NCBI RefSeq assembly: GCF_029870285.1
Contig: NZ_JACSYA010000004.1
Coordinates: forward strand, 62,001 to 126,000
Length of the DNA: 64,000 bases
Reading direction: 5' to 3'
DNA from: Delftia sp. PS-11
GTDB lineage: Bacteria > Pseudomonadota > Gammaproteobacteria > Burkholderiales > Burkholderiaceae_C
Made by a program: the position numbers and the translations under genes. Shown piece after piece: positions 48,744-57,916 of this stretch; the stretch's first letter is position 1, and each line of letters opens with the position of its first letter. The notes under the pieces were generated by a model, which saw only the letters and a program-made list of their open reading frames with translations, searched no databases and was not told the DNA's origin.

Positions 48744-49436
48744 TTACGTGCCTGTCCCTGCGCTGCGGTAGGGCTCCTCGAAGGCACGGAAATCATGTTC
48801 TGCCAGTGCGCCTTGTATCCACTCCTGTACGCCAGGCAGCGCGCGCACGCGGCGCACATAGGCCTCGACGGGTGGGGCCATGGGCAGGGCGTAGGTGGTC
48901 AGCCGCATGCACACGGGGGCGAAGAAGGCATCGACGATGCTGAACTGGTCGAACAGCATGGGGCCTGTGGCCGCCGACAGCAGCGGCTGCCACAGCTCGG
49001 CCAGGTGCTGCACATCCTCGCGCAGCGCGGCATGTTCGCTCCACAGCCGCGCGCCGACTTCGGGCAGCTGTGCCTCGATGTTCATGGGGCACAGCGAGCG
49101 CAGGGCGCCAAAGCCGCTGTGCATTTCGGCGCAGAGGCTGCGCGCGCGGGCCCGGTTCAGCGCCAGCGTGGGCCACAGGTGCTTTTCGGGGAATTTCTCG
49201 GCCAGGTATTCGCAGATGGCCAGGCTGTCCCAGATGGCCAGCCCTTCGTCCATCAGTACTGGCACGCGGCCCATGGGGGACAGGGCGCGGGCGCGCTGTT
49301 TGAAAGCCGATTGCGCATCGAAGCTGTCGAAGCGCAGCACCACCTCCTCGAAGGCAATGCCGGTCTGGCGCATCAGGACCCAGGGCCGCATGGACCAGGA
49401 GGAGTAATTCTTGTTGCCGATGTAGAGCTTGAGCAT
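48744..49436 (-). CDS. Glutathione S-transferase family protein
   Basis: A 230-residue GST with a thioredoxin-fold N-domain (KLYIGNKNYSSWSMRPWVLM; the YSSWS region holds the likely catalytic serine) and PVLMDEGLAIWDSLAICEYL for glutathione binding. The C-domain is all-helical. It resembles the YfcF/zeta-like branch. GGAGAA precedes the ATG at 49436. Nine bases after it, cca begins on the same strand. Confidence 0.93.
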   Translation of the reverse strand: MLKLYIGNKNYSSWSMRPWVLMRQTGIAFEEVVLRFDSFDAQSAFKQRARALSPMGRVPVLMDEGLAIWDSLAICEYLAEKFPEKHLWPTLALNRARARSLCAEMHSGFGALRSLCPMNIEAQLPEVGARLWSEHAALREDVQHLAELWQPLLSAATGPMLFDQFSIVDAFFAPVCMRLTTYALPMAPPVEAYVRRVRALPGVQEWIQGALAEHDFRAFEEPYRSAGTGT

Positions 49437-49608
49437 GGCACGTTCTCCGCTGTAGGTCGCCAGCTTAACAAGCTCCCGGCAAAAAGCCATGTAGGAGCCG
49501 GGCGCGCTCTGGGATGGACCTCTATCGCCCACTATAGGGGCTATGGCGCCGAACTGCTGACCCCGGACCTGTATCCTGTGGGCGCAAGTCAGGTCTAATC
49601 GGCACACT

Positions 49609-50358
49609 ATGCAACACAGTTTTTCTACCGAGCCGGCGCCGGCTGGCCGCCATACGGCGGCGCTGGTGCTGTTTTCCGGCGGCCAGGATTCGGCCACCTG
49701 CCTGGCGCAGGCGCTGTCGCGCTACCAGCGCGTCGAAACCCTGGGCTTCGACTATGGCCAGCGCCACAGTGTGGAGATGCAGGTGCGCCTGCAGGTGCGC
49801 GAGCGCCTGGCCCGCGACTTTCCCGAGTGGGCGCCGCGCCTGGGTGAGGACCATGTGCTCTCGCTGGACGTGCTGCAGCAGATCGGCGGCTCCTCGCTGA
49901 CCGAAGATGTGGCCTTCGCCATGCAGGCCGACGGCCTGCCCAACACCTTTGTGCCGGGGCGCAACCTGCTGTTTCTCACGCTGGCGGGCGCGCTGGCCTA
50001 CCGGCGCGGCCTGTCGGTCATCGTCACCGGCGTCTGCGAGACCGATTACTCGGGCTACCCCGACTGCCGCGACGACACCATGAAGGCCATGCAGCTGGCA
50101 CTGAATCTGGGCCTGGAGCGGCGCCTGCGCATCGACACTCCGCTGATGTGGATCGACAAGGCGGCCACTTGGCAAATGGCCCATGACCTGGGCGGCGACA
50201 AGCTGGTGGACCTTATCCGCCGTGATACCCACACCTGCTACCAGGGTACGCGCGAGACGCTGCATGACTGGGGCTACGGCTGCGGCAGCTGCCCCGCCTG
50301 CGACCTGCGCGCGCGCGGCTGGGCCCAGTGGCAGGCGCAGCGCGCCCAGGCCAGCTAG
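49609..50358 (+). CDS. queC: 7-cyano-7-deazaguanine synthase QueC
   Basis: A 249-residue ATP-dependent amidoligase of the queuosine pathway, making preQ0 from carboxy-deazaguanine. The PP-loop is [14 protein letters not shown]. The zinc cysteines are in [13 protein letters not shown], with [12 protein letters not shown] and [12 protein letters not shown] as further markers. No other queuosine gene is in the window. The 172-bp spacer upstream holds only a short AGCTT-AAC-AAGCT hairpin. Confidence 0.97.
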   Translation: MQHSFSTEPAPAGRHTAALVLFSGGQDSATCLAQALSRYQRVETLGFDYGQRHSVEMQVRLQVRERLARDFPEWAPRLGEDHVLSLDVLQQIGGSSLTEDVAFAMQADGLPNTFVPGRNLLFLTLAGALAYRRGLSVIVTGVCETDYSGYPDCRDDTMKAMQLALNLGLERRLRIDTPLMWIDKAATWQMAHDLGGDKLVDLIRRDTHTCYQGTRETLHDWGYGCGSCPACDLRARGWAQWQAQRAQAS

Positions 50359-50408
50359 GCGCCGGCAAAAGAGCAATCTGGCGCGCAGCGCCTCAGGGGG
50401 TGCTTGTT

Positions 50409-50981
<573 letters not shown>

Positions 50982-50996
50982 CAGATAATTTCCTCC

Positions 50997-52976
50997 ATGC
51001 ACTGGCTGAAGATTTTGACACCGCTTCTGGCGGCTTCCCTCTGGACCACCGCAGTATCGACTGCGATGGCACAAAACCGTGGCGATCAGGTGCTGCTGGA
51101 CATGCAGCAGGCCTTCCGCAAGAACGACAAGGCCCGGCTGACCCAGCTGCTGCCCTCGGCGCAGGGCCATGTGCTCGAACCTTGGGCCGCCTATTGGGAA
51201 CTCAAGGCCCGGCTCGACGATGCCAGTGCCGATGAAATCCAGGCATTTTTCAAGCGCTGGGCTGGAAGCTACCAGGAGGACCGCCTGCGCAACGACTGGC
51301 TGCTGTTGCTGGGCCAGCGGCGCGACTGGGGGCTGTTCGATCAGGTCCATGCGGCTTTTCGCATGCGCGATGACCGCTCGGTCAACTGCTATGCGCTGCT
51401 GGTGGACAGCATCAAGGGCCAGGCCAGCCCGGGCACCGGGCAGAAGGTAAGAGACCTCTGGTGGGCCCAGCGCGATGCGGACGATGGCTGCACGCTGGCT
51501 GCTGGCGAGATGTATGCGGCCCGGCAGATCACCGCAGCCGAGGTCTGGCGCAAGGCGCGCCAGGCCGCCGAGGCCAACCGCCAGAAAGCCACGCGCGATG
51601 CCGTGACCATCGTCGCGCCCGAGGTGGTGTCCCAGGTGGCCCAGGTTTTCTCCGCGCCTGCCAAATACCTGGCCGGACAGGCGCGCGTGCGCGGCGCCGT
51701 GCCCAAGGAGCTGGCCCTGCTGGCCCTGATCCGCGTGGCCTCCACCGACCCCGATGCTGCAGCCGCTCAGCTGGAAGGCGGCTGGGGTGCCCGGCTGAGC
51801 GCCGAGGAAAACAACTGGGCCTGGGCGGTCATTGGCAAGCAGGCTGCGCTCAAGCTGCAGCCCGAGGCCAACAGTTATTTCGCCAAGGTGCGCAAGGACA
51901 GCGATCTCAGCGACGAGCTGCTGGGCTGGAAGGTGCGCGCTGCGCTGCGCGCAGGCGATTGGCGAGCCGTGCGCCGCAGCATCGACGCCATGGGCGCTGA
52001 GCGCACCGAGCCCACCTGGATTTACTGGAAGGCCCGCGCGCTGCTGGCTGGCCGCCCCAGCGAGCAGGAGCGCGGCGAGGCGCGCCAGTTGCTGGAGGAT
52101 ATTGCAGGCACCAGCAGCTTTTATGCGCAGCTGGCCCTGGAGGAGATCGGCCAGCGCGTGACCGTGCCGCCGGCGCCTGCGCCGCTGACGGCCCAGGAAA
52201 AGGCAGGTGCCCGCGCCAATCCCGCGCTGGCGCGCGGCCTCTATGCCATCCAGGCCGGCTTGCGCAGCGAGGGCGTGCGCGAGTGGAACTATGCGACCAA
52301 TCTGCACCAGCCCGGCGGCATGGGCGACCGCGAACTGCTGGCCGCTGCCGACTACGCCTGCCAGCAGCAGGTCTGGGACCGCTGCATCAACACCAGCGAG
52401 CGCACACGTGGCTTTGCCGACTGGAGCCAGCGCTTTCCCATGCCTTTCCACGATACGGTGCTGGCACGCGCGCGCTCTATCGGGCTGGACCCGGCCTATG
52501 TCTATGGCCTGATCCGCCAGGAGAGCCGCTTCATCATGGATGCGCGCTCGGGCGTCGGCGCCTCGGGCCTGATGCAGGTCATGCCGGCCACGGCGCGATG
52601 GACGGCCCGCAAGATCGGCATGGCGGATTTCTCGCCGTCCATGATCAATGACCGCGATGTGAACATCACCATCGGTACGGCCTACCTCAAGCTGGCGCTC
52701 GACGACTTCGACGGCTCCATGGCGCTGGCCGCTGCCGGCTACAACGCAGGGCCGGGCCGTCCGCGCAGCTGGCGCAACGGTCCCGTGCTGGATGCGGCGA
52801 TCTGGGCCGAGAACGTGCCGTTTTCCGAGACGCGCGACTATGTGAAGAAGGTGCTGTCCAATACCACCAACTATGCTGCGCTGATCACGGGCCAGCCCCA
52901 GTCGCTCAAGAGCCGCCTGGGCACGGTAGGCCCGCGTGACGCCTCCACGCCCGACCCGAGCAAGGAACTGCCATGA
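50997..52976 (+). CDS. Soluble lytic murein transglycosylase
   Basis: A 659-residue Slt70-like enzyme with a signal peptide (ending VSTAMA-QN), a long helical superhelix (about 30-480) and a C-terminal lysozyme-like domain. The catalytic glutamate is in IRQESRFIMDARSGVGASG, followed by GLMQVMPATA and AAGYNAGPGR. It cleaves peptidoglycan in the periplasm and releases anhydro-muropeptides. Start chosen by the signal peptide; no strong ribosome-binding site is visible. Confidence 0.95.
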   Translation: MHWLKILTPLLAASLWTTAVSTAMAQNRGDQVLLDMQQAFRKNDKARLTQLLPSAQGHVLEPWAAYWELKARLDDASADEIQAFFKRWAGSYQEDRLRNDWLLLLGQRRDWGLFDQVHAAFRMRDDRSVNCYALLVDSIKGQASPGTGQKVRDLWWAQRDADDGCTLAAGEMYAARQITAAEVWRKARQAAEANRQKATRDAVTIVAPEVVSQVAQVFSAPAKYLAGQARVRGAVPKELALLALIRVASTDPDAAAAQLEGGWGARLSAEENNWAWAVIGKQAALKLQPEANSYFAKVRKDSDLSDELLGWKVRAALRAGDWRAVRRSIDAMGAERTEPTWIYWKARALLAGRPSEQERGEARQLLEDIAGTSSFYAQLALEEIGQRVTVPPAPAPLTAQEKAGARANPALARGLYAIQAGLRSEGVREWNYATNLHQPGGMGDRELLAAADYACQQQVWDRCINTSERTRGFADWSQRFPMPFHDTVLARARSIGLDPAYVYGLIRQESRFIMDARSGVGASGLMQVMPATARWTARKIGMADFSPSMINDRDVNITIGTAYLKLALDDFDGSMALAAAGYNAGPGRPRSWRNGPVLDAAIWAENVPFSETRDYVKKVLSNTTNYAALITGQPQSLKSRLGTVGPRDASTPDPSKELP

Positions 52977-53090
52977 CGTGCCCGGCGCTGCCACTGGACA
53001 GATTGGTGTAGTGGCGCGTCCCGCCTGCGCCACTACACTTGCCGCCCAGCAGTGGCTTGCGTGGCGCAGGTCCAATCAGGGAGTATGAGG

Positions 53091-53648
53091 ATGGCGGCAA
53101 TATGCAGCCGTGCGGTTTGCGCCGCATTGGCGGGGGTCTGGACATGTGCCGTGGCGGCCCAGCCCGTTTACAAGTGGGTGGATGCCCAGGGCCGCACCCA
53201 CTACGGATCACAGCTGCCACCCGAGCAGGGCGATGCCGCCCAGCTCAAGGTTTCACCCAATGGCAGCTCGGGCGCGGGACGCTTCGGTGAGGAGCGCAAC
53301 CCGGACGGCACGAAGAAGCTGCCCAAGGAGGCGCGTGAACTGGCCGATGGCATGGTCAAGGGGCTCCAAAAGGTCGATCCCAAGGAGGTGCCGCTCAACT
53401 GCGCAGCGGCCGTGGACAATATCCGCAGCCAGATCGACACCATGCTCGAAAACGGCAGCAAGAACCTCAAGGGTGGCTACATCACCCAGGCGCAGCATGA
53501 CGCCTCGGTCGGCAAGTTCCGCGAGTTGCGCTCGCAGGCGACGGTGGCGGACTGCCAGTCTTCCTCGGGCCGCTCCAAGGCCATGTACCAGTGCATGTCC
53601 AGCAGCTACAACCACCTGATTGGCTGCGCCGAAAAGCACAAGCCCTGA
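53091..53648 (+). CDS. Exported DUF4124-domain protein
   Basis: A 185-residue protein with a signal peptide (AALAGVWTCAVAA-QP) and a short DUF4124 segment, VYKWVDAQGRTHYGSQLPP. A charged helical part follows, with four cysteines that could pair. The function is unknown; the family is common in envelope proteins of beta- and gammaproteobacteria. The ATG at 53091 has CAGGGAG at good spacing; an ATG two codons earlier is too close to it. Confidence 0.85.
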   Translation: MAAICSRAVCAALAGVWTCAVAAQPVYKWVDAQGRTHYGSQLPPEQGDAAQLKVSPNGSSGAGRFGEERNPDGTKKLPKEARELADGMVKGLQKVDPKEVPLNCAAAVDNIRSQIDTMLENGSKNLKGGYITQAQHDASVGKFRELRSQATVADCQSSSGRSKAMYQCMSSSYNHLIGCAEKHKP

Positions 53649-53687
53649 CAAGGTCGCCTGCGCCCTTGGCCCGAAGGCCACAGGCGC

Positions 53688-54368
53688 CTACATCTCCCCC
53701 CACATCCGCAGCAGGTTGTGGTACTGGCCCGCGAGGGCAAGGGTTTCCTCAGTCTCGCCCAACTGCGCGCGCAGCCGCTGTATGGTCTGGTCCATCTCGA
53801 ACAGCATGGCGCGGCGCGCATCGTCGCGCACCATGCTCTGGACCCAGAAGAAGGAGCACACGCGCTCGCCGCGCGTGACGGGCTCCACGCGGTGCAGGCT
53901 GGTCGAGGGGTAGACGATGAGGTCGCCGGCCGGCAGCCTGGCCTCGTGCGTGCCATAGGTGTCCACCACCACCAGCTCGCCGCCGTCGTAGTCCTCGGGG
54001 TCGCACAGGAACAGGGTGCAGGAGATATCGGTGCGCATCCAGGGCTGCGGGCCGGGCAGGCGGCGCGCGGCGCCGTCCACGTGCAGGCCGTAGGTCTCGC
54101 TGCCGGCATAGCGGTTGAACAGCGGGGCCATGGTGCGCGCGGGCAGGGCGGCGCTGAAAAACAGCGCATTGGCCGCCAGCGCCTGCTGGATGATGCGGCC
54201 CTGCTCCAGCGCCACCGGGCAGTTTTCGGGCAACTGGCGGTTGCGCTTGACCTGCATGCCCTGGCTGCCTGCCGTGGCGCGGCCATCCACCCAGTCGGCG
54301 GCGTCGATGGCTGTGCGGATGGCGGTGACCTGTTCGCGGGTCAGCACCTCGGGGATGTGCAGCATCAT
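53688..54368 (-). CDS. PKHD-type Fe(II)/2-oxoglutarate hydroxylase (PiuC/YbiX)
   Basis: A 226-residue oxygenase of the YbiX/PiuC family, usually linked to siderophore receptors. The iron ligands are seen as HxD in YGLHVDGA and the distal histidine in [15 protein letters not shown], where the arginine binds 2-oxoglutarate. Its start lies 26 bases after the TonB-dependent receptor stop, so the pair is probably one iron-regulated operon. The substrate is unknown. Confidence 0.94.
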   Translation of the reverse strand: MMLHIPEVLTREQVTAIRTAIDAADWVDGRATAGSQGMQVKRNRQLPENCPVALEQGRIIQQALAANALFFSAALPARTMAPLFNRYAGSETYGLHVDGAARRLPGPQPWMRTDISCTLFLCDPEDYDGGELVVVDTYGTHEARLPAGDLIVYPSTSLHRVEPVTRGERVCSFFWVQSMVRDDARRAMLFEMDQTIQRLRAQLGETEETLALAGQYHNLLRMWGEM

Positions 54369-54393
54369 GGCGTGGGTCCTTGGAAGGGCAGCA

Positions 54394-56712
54394 TCAGAAT
54401 GCCAGCGTGGCGGTCAGCCGTGCGGAGCGTGCAGGGCCAGGTGTGTAGCGTCCGCCGTTGCTGTTGAGGCTGGCGATGTATTTTTTGTTGGCCAGGTTGT
54501 AGATATTGAACTGCAGGCTCATGCGGCGGTTGACCTGGTAGGACAGGAAACCGTCGAATACCCAGTAGGCCTGGGTGTTGAGCATGTTGCTGGTGGCCGC
54601 TTCGGCGGTATTGCTGACCGAGCGCGTGACGGTGTCCGTGTAGCGTGCGCCGCCGCCTATCGTCAGCCCGTGGCCCAGGCGGTAGGTGGTCCAGCTGGTG
54701 AAGCTGAGCCGGGGCGACCAGTTGAGGCGGGCGCCGGTCTGCTTGTCGCTGCCCTGCAGCACGCGGGTGTTCATGCGGGCCAGCCCGGCGCTGATGCTCC
54801 AGTCGGGCGTGATCTGTCCCACCGCGCCCAGTTCCAGGCCGCTGACCCGCTTTTTGCCGTACTGTGTCACTTCTCCGGTGGCCTTGTCCACGGTACCCAT
54901 GTCGTTGCGCACCGTGGTCTGGAACAGCGCAGCTGTCAGCAGCAGCCTGCGCTCCAGCACATCCCATTTGGTGCCTATTTCCAGGTTGATGGCCCTGGAG
55001 GGGTCCATGGCGGCGTTGTTGATGTTGCCGGCCTGGGTGCTGAGGGTGAAGCTGCTGCCGCCCGGCGGCTGCTGCGAGCTGGACATGCTGGCATAGATGC
55101 TGCCGTGCTCCACAGGCTTGTAGTTCAGCCCCAGCTTGCCGCCCAGCAGCGTGCCGGAGGCCGTGAGCCCAGAGGCGCTGGGCACGACGGTGCCTTCAGG
55201 CTGGCCACCACAGTCAGGGCCCCGGCGTCCGCCGCACTCTGCCGTGGCGTCGTAGCGCGTGCGGTAGCGGTCCAGGCGCAGGCCGCCGGTGAGCTGCCAC
55301 TGCGGGTGCAGTTCGATGCTGTCGAAGGCATAGAGCGCCAGTGTCCGGGTGCTGCCTTCGCTGTTCACGCCCGTGTAGGTGATGTGTTGCCCAGTCACCT
55401 GATCGCCAGCATCCGGCGCATACAGATCGCCAGGTGCCATGGTGCCAGCGCCCGTGCGGCCCTTGGTGGTCTGCGTCTCGCGGATGAACTCCAGTCCCGC
55501 GCTCAGCGCATGCTGCAGCCTGCCCGTGGCAAAGCTGGCATTCAGGCTGGTCTGGTTGGTCAGCAGCGTGTTGTCCTGCCAGCGCAGCTGGCGCGAGCGC
55601 GATGCGGTCCAGGTCGCCGGGTCCAGCCGTGCCACGGCATCATCGCCCCTGCCGTCGCTGACGGTGGCGCCCGTGCCGGTGAGCAACTGGTCGATCCGGC
55701 TGCGGCCTACGCGCGTGATGTTGCGCACGGTCACGCCCTGGGACAGATCGTGTTCGATGCGCACCGTGCCCTGGTCCAGCCCGGTTTTGCTGAAGTCGCC
55801 CAGGCTGCCGTAGAAATTGGAGGGCGCCACAGGGCGCATGCCGGTGATGCCGACCTTGGCCAGCGCCTCGTTGTAGTAGCCGGACAGGCCAATGGTGGGC
55901 ACCCCGCCATCGGGGCGGCCATCGTAGCGCAGCACCTGCAGATCGGCCAGCACGCGCGTGGGCGTGCCCAGGCCCAGGGCCAGCGAGGGGGCAATGCCCT
56001 GGCCCTTGCTGCGCACGAAGTCGCGGCCCGCCACGCCGCTGCTCTGGAGCATGGCATTCAGCCGCAGCGCCGTGGTCTCGCCCAGCTGGCGGTTCATGTC
56101 CAGCGTGGCACGGTGGCTGTCGGCCGTGCCGGTGGACAGGCGCAGTTGCGACAGATCGTCCGCGAATGGCTGCTTGGTGGCCATATTGATGCTGCCCGAG
56201 GGCGCTCCGCGCCCGTACTCCGAACCGGAGGCGCCCTTGACGATCTCGATCTGCTCGATGTTGAAGGTGTCCCGCACCGAACTGCCCAGATTGCGCGCGC
56301 CGTCGATGAAGATGCTGCCCGAGCTGTCGAAGCCGCGCATGGACACATTGTCCTTGCTGCTGGAGTTGCCGCCCTCGCCCATCAGGAAGGTCACGCCCGG
56401 GGTGTTGCGCAGGGCCTCCTGCAGATTGGTAGCCTGCTGCTCCTGCAGCACTTCCTGGCGGATCACCGTCAGGGTTTGCGGCGTGTCCAGCAGCGGGCGC
56501 GTGAATTTCGGGGAGGACGCTGCATCGGCCTTGTAGCCGCTGTCCCGCTGGCCTTGCACCTGGACTTCCTTGAGTGCGTGTGCCGCTGGCGCAGGCTGCG
56601 CCTGGGCCTGCTGGCCCAGTGCCATCAGCGTGGCGGCAATGCCTGCTGCCGCAGGTCGCAGGGTGGCCGCGCGATGTCTGCGGCCGGTGATGTGAAAGTT
56701 GTGGTGAGCCAT
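54394..56712 (-). CDS. TonB-dependent catecholate-type siderophore receptor
   Basis: A 772-residue outer-membrane receptor. It has a long signal peptide (to QQAQAQ), a plug domain (about 45-190, with [31 protein letters not shown] and [17 protein letters not shown]) and a 22-strand barrel ending in ARLTATLAF. With the adjacent PiuC-like gene, the closest well-known arrangement is fiu-ybiX, so catecholate siderophore uptake is likely. The ATG at 56712 has GGAGG; an ATG six codons upstream precedes that site. Confidence 0.93.
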   Translation of the reverse strand: MAHHNFHITGRRHRAATLRPAAAGIAATLMALGQQAQAQPAPAAHALKEVQVQGQRDSGYKADAASSPKFTRPLLDTPQTLTVIRQEVLQEQQATNLQEALRNTPGVTFLMGEGGNSSSKDNVSMRGFDSSGSIFIDGARNLGSSVRDTFNIEQIEIVKGASGSEYGRGAPSGSINMATKQPFADDLSQLRLSTGTADSHRATLDMNRQLGETTALRLNAMLQSSGVAGRDFVRSKGQGIAPSLALGLGTPTRVLADLQVLRYDGRPDGGVPTIGLSGYYNEALAKVGITGMRPVAPSNFYGSLGDFSKTGLDQGTVRIEHDLSQGVTVRNITRVGRSRIDQLLTGTGATVSDGRGDDAVARLDPATWTASRSRQLRWQDNTLLTNQTSLNASFATGRLQHALSAGLEFIRETQTTKGRTGAGTMAPGDLYAPDAGDQVTGQHITYTGVNSEGSTRTLALYAFDSIELHPQWQLTGGLRLDRYRTRYDATAECGGRRGPDCGGQPEGTVVPSASGLTASGTLLGGKLGLNYKPVEHGSIYASMSSSQQPPGGSSFTLSTQAGNINNAAMDPSRAINLEIGTKWDVLERRLLLTAALFQTTVRNDMGTVDKATGEVTQYGKKRVSGLELGAVGQITPDWSISAGLARMNTRVLQGSDKQTGARLNWSPRLSFTSWTTYRLGHGLTIGGGARYTDTVTRSVSNTAEAATSNMLNTQAYWVFDGFLSYQVNRRMSLQFNIYNLANKKYIASLNSNGGRYTPGPARSARLTATLAF

Positions 56713-56841
56713 GCCCGCCTCCTTTTGCATGCCTGGATGCTGGCTGGCGGGTGGACTGGTGCGCGGGATGGGCCGCGTTCAGGCCTGGTGCTCGCTCCGG
56801 TCGGATCCGGGTTCCCGGGATAGGGGAACCCAGTCCGATGA

Positions 56842-56860
56842 AGTAATGATATTCATTCCC
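56842..56860. promoter_or_regulatory. Candidate Fur box upstream of the siderophore receptor
   Basis: The 19 bases starting AGTAATGATATTCATT match 14 of 19 positions of the consensus GATAATGATAATCATTATC, counted by eye. The site lies about 130 bp before the receptor start, in an AT-rich patch within the 206-bp spacer, and suits iron repression of the receptor and hydroxylase genes. Confidence 0.6.
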
Positions 56861-56918
56861 GACAGAAAATGAATTAAGACTGTTCTGATAATTGTTTCAG
56901 GCAGCAGGGGCGCCAGTT

Positions 56919-57911
56919 TCAGATGTTGAGCAGCCAGCCGTCCTGGCGCTGTGCGGCGCCGGACTGTTCGAGCGCATCGACCAGCCCATGTGCCCACTCC
57001 AGGAAGGCTGTATCCCCGAAATGGCGGGCATGCAGCACGCCGAAATAGGGCGTGGCGGCAACCCAGGCCAGCAGGTCGCCGGCACGCACGCGCTGCCAGT
57101 CGAGCAGCCGGTATTTGACCAGCACCTTGGCGGCATACAGGGCATGGCGCTCGGGCGCGCGCACAAAGCCTTCCAGGCGCCTGCGGGCTGTGGCCAGCGC
57201 GGCATCCACGCACGTGAAGATGCTGCCGTGGCCGGGCACGATGGTGCGCGGCGCCAGGCGTTCGATCAGGTCCAGGGTGGCTGCCACCTCGTCGAAGGCG
57301 GACTCGCCCTCGATCTCCGGAAAGACCACGCCAAAGCCGTTTTCCCAGAGCGCATCGGCAGAGATCAGCGTGCGGCTGTGCGGCTCGAAGAAGATGACGG
57401 AGTGCGGATCATGGCCGGGTGCAGCGTGGATTTCCCAGTCGCGCCCGGACAGGCGCACGCTGGTGCCGGGCTGCAGCACGCCGCTCATGGCAAAGCGCGG
57501 GCAGTCCTGGCCCGTGGGGGTATAGCTCAGGGCCTGCGGGTCCCAGTGGCGCACGTGCCCGGCCTGGCCGGGAGCGATCAAGGTTTGCGCCTGCGGCCAG
57601 CGCGCCTGCAGCGCTGCATTGCCGCCGCAGTGGTCGCTGTGCAGATGGGTGTTGAGGATGCGCGCCAGGGGCTGGCTGCCCAGCGCCGCTTCGATCAGCA
57701 GCACGGTCTGGCCGGCGTGGCTGGCATAGCCGGTATCGATCACGGCGGCGCCGTCGGCATCCCCGGGTGCTGGCAGGAAGACGATGTTGTTGGCCGACAG
57801 CCAGCCGCGCTCCAGCACGGCCATGCCGGAGGGCAGCGGCGCTGCCGGCATAGGCGCGGCCTGCATAGGCGCGGCCGGCATAGGCGCGGCCGGCATAGGC
57901 GCGGCCTGCAT
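56919..57911 (-). CDS. Metallo-beta-lactamase-fold hydrolase with N-terminal pentapeptide repeats
   Basis: About 330 residues of an MBL-fold enzyme. The metal motif is NTHLHSDHCGGN, later ligands are in AAPGHDPHS and SADALWENGFG, and VPGHGS closes the site. Such enzymes cleave thioesters, lactones or glutathione conjugates. The N-terminus is five pentapeptides MQAAP or MPAAP, each with an ATG, so the exact start is ambiguous among 57911, 57896, 57881, 57866, 57851 and 57824. It begins six bases after the fadD stop and may be co-expressed with it. Confidence 0.88.
   Translation of the reverse strand: MQAAPMPAAPMPAAPMQAAPMPAAPLPSGMAVLERGWLSANNIVFLPAPGDADGAAVIDTGYASHAGQTVLLIEAALGSQPLARILNTHLHSDHCGGNAALQARWPQAQTLIAPGQAGHVRHWDPQALSYTPTGQDCPRFAMSGVLQPGTSVRLSGRDWEIHAAPGHDPHSVIFFEPHSRTLISADALWENGFGVVFPEIEGESAFDEVAATLDLIERLAPRTIVPGHGSIFTCVDAALATARRRLEGFVRAPERHALYAAKVLVKYRLLDWQRVRAGDLLAWVAATPYFGVLHARHFGDTAFLEWAHGLVDALEQSGAAQRQDGWLLNI
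57837..57911 (-). repeat. 15-bp tandem repeat encoding M(Q/P)AAP units
   Basis: Five units of 15 bp, with ATG codons at 57909, 57894, 57879, 57864 and 57849 (left edges) and the core GGCCGCGCCT. The period is five codons, so gain or loss of a unit keeps the frame. It lies at the very start of the MBL-fold gene. Confidence 0.93.
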
Positions 57912-57916
57912 AGGCT

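Noticed and set aside
49437..49608. A preQ1 riboswitch upstream of queC
   Set aside because: The spacer has no preQ1-type stem followed by an A-rich tail; only a small AGCTT hairpin is present.
53649..53687. A bidirectional terminator between the DUF4124 and PiuC-like genes
   Set aside because: TGGCC-CGAA-GGCCA can fold, but the stem is short and no T-run follows on either strand.
54115..56823. A 902-codon plus-strand frame opposite the TonB receptor
   Set aside because: It is the reverse frame of a clear receptor gene, with no recognisable domain or ribosome-binding site.
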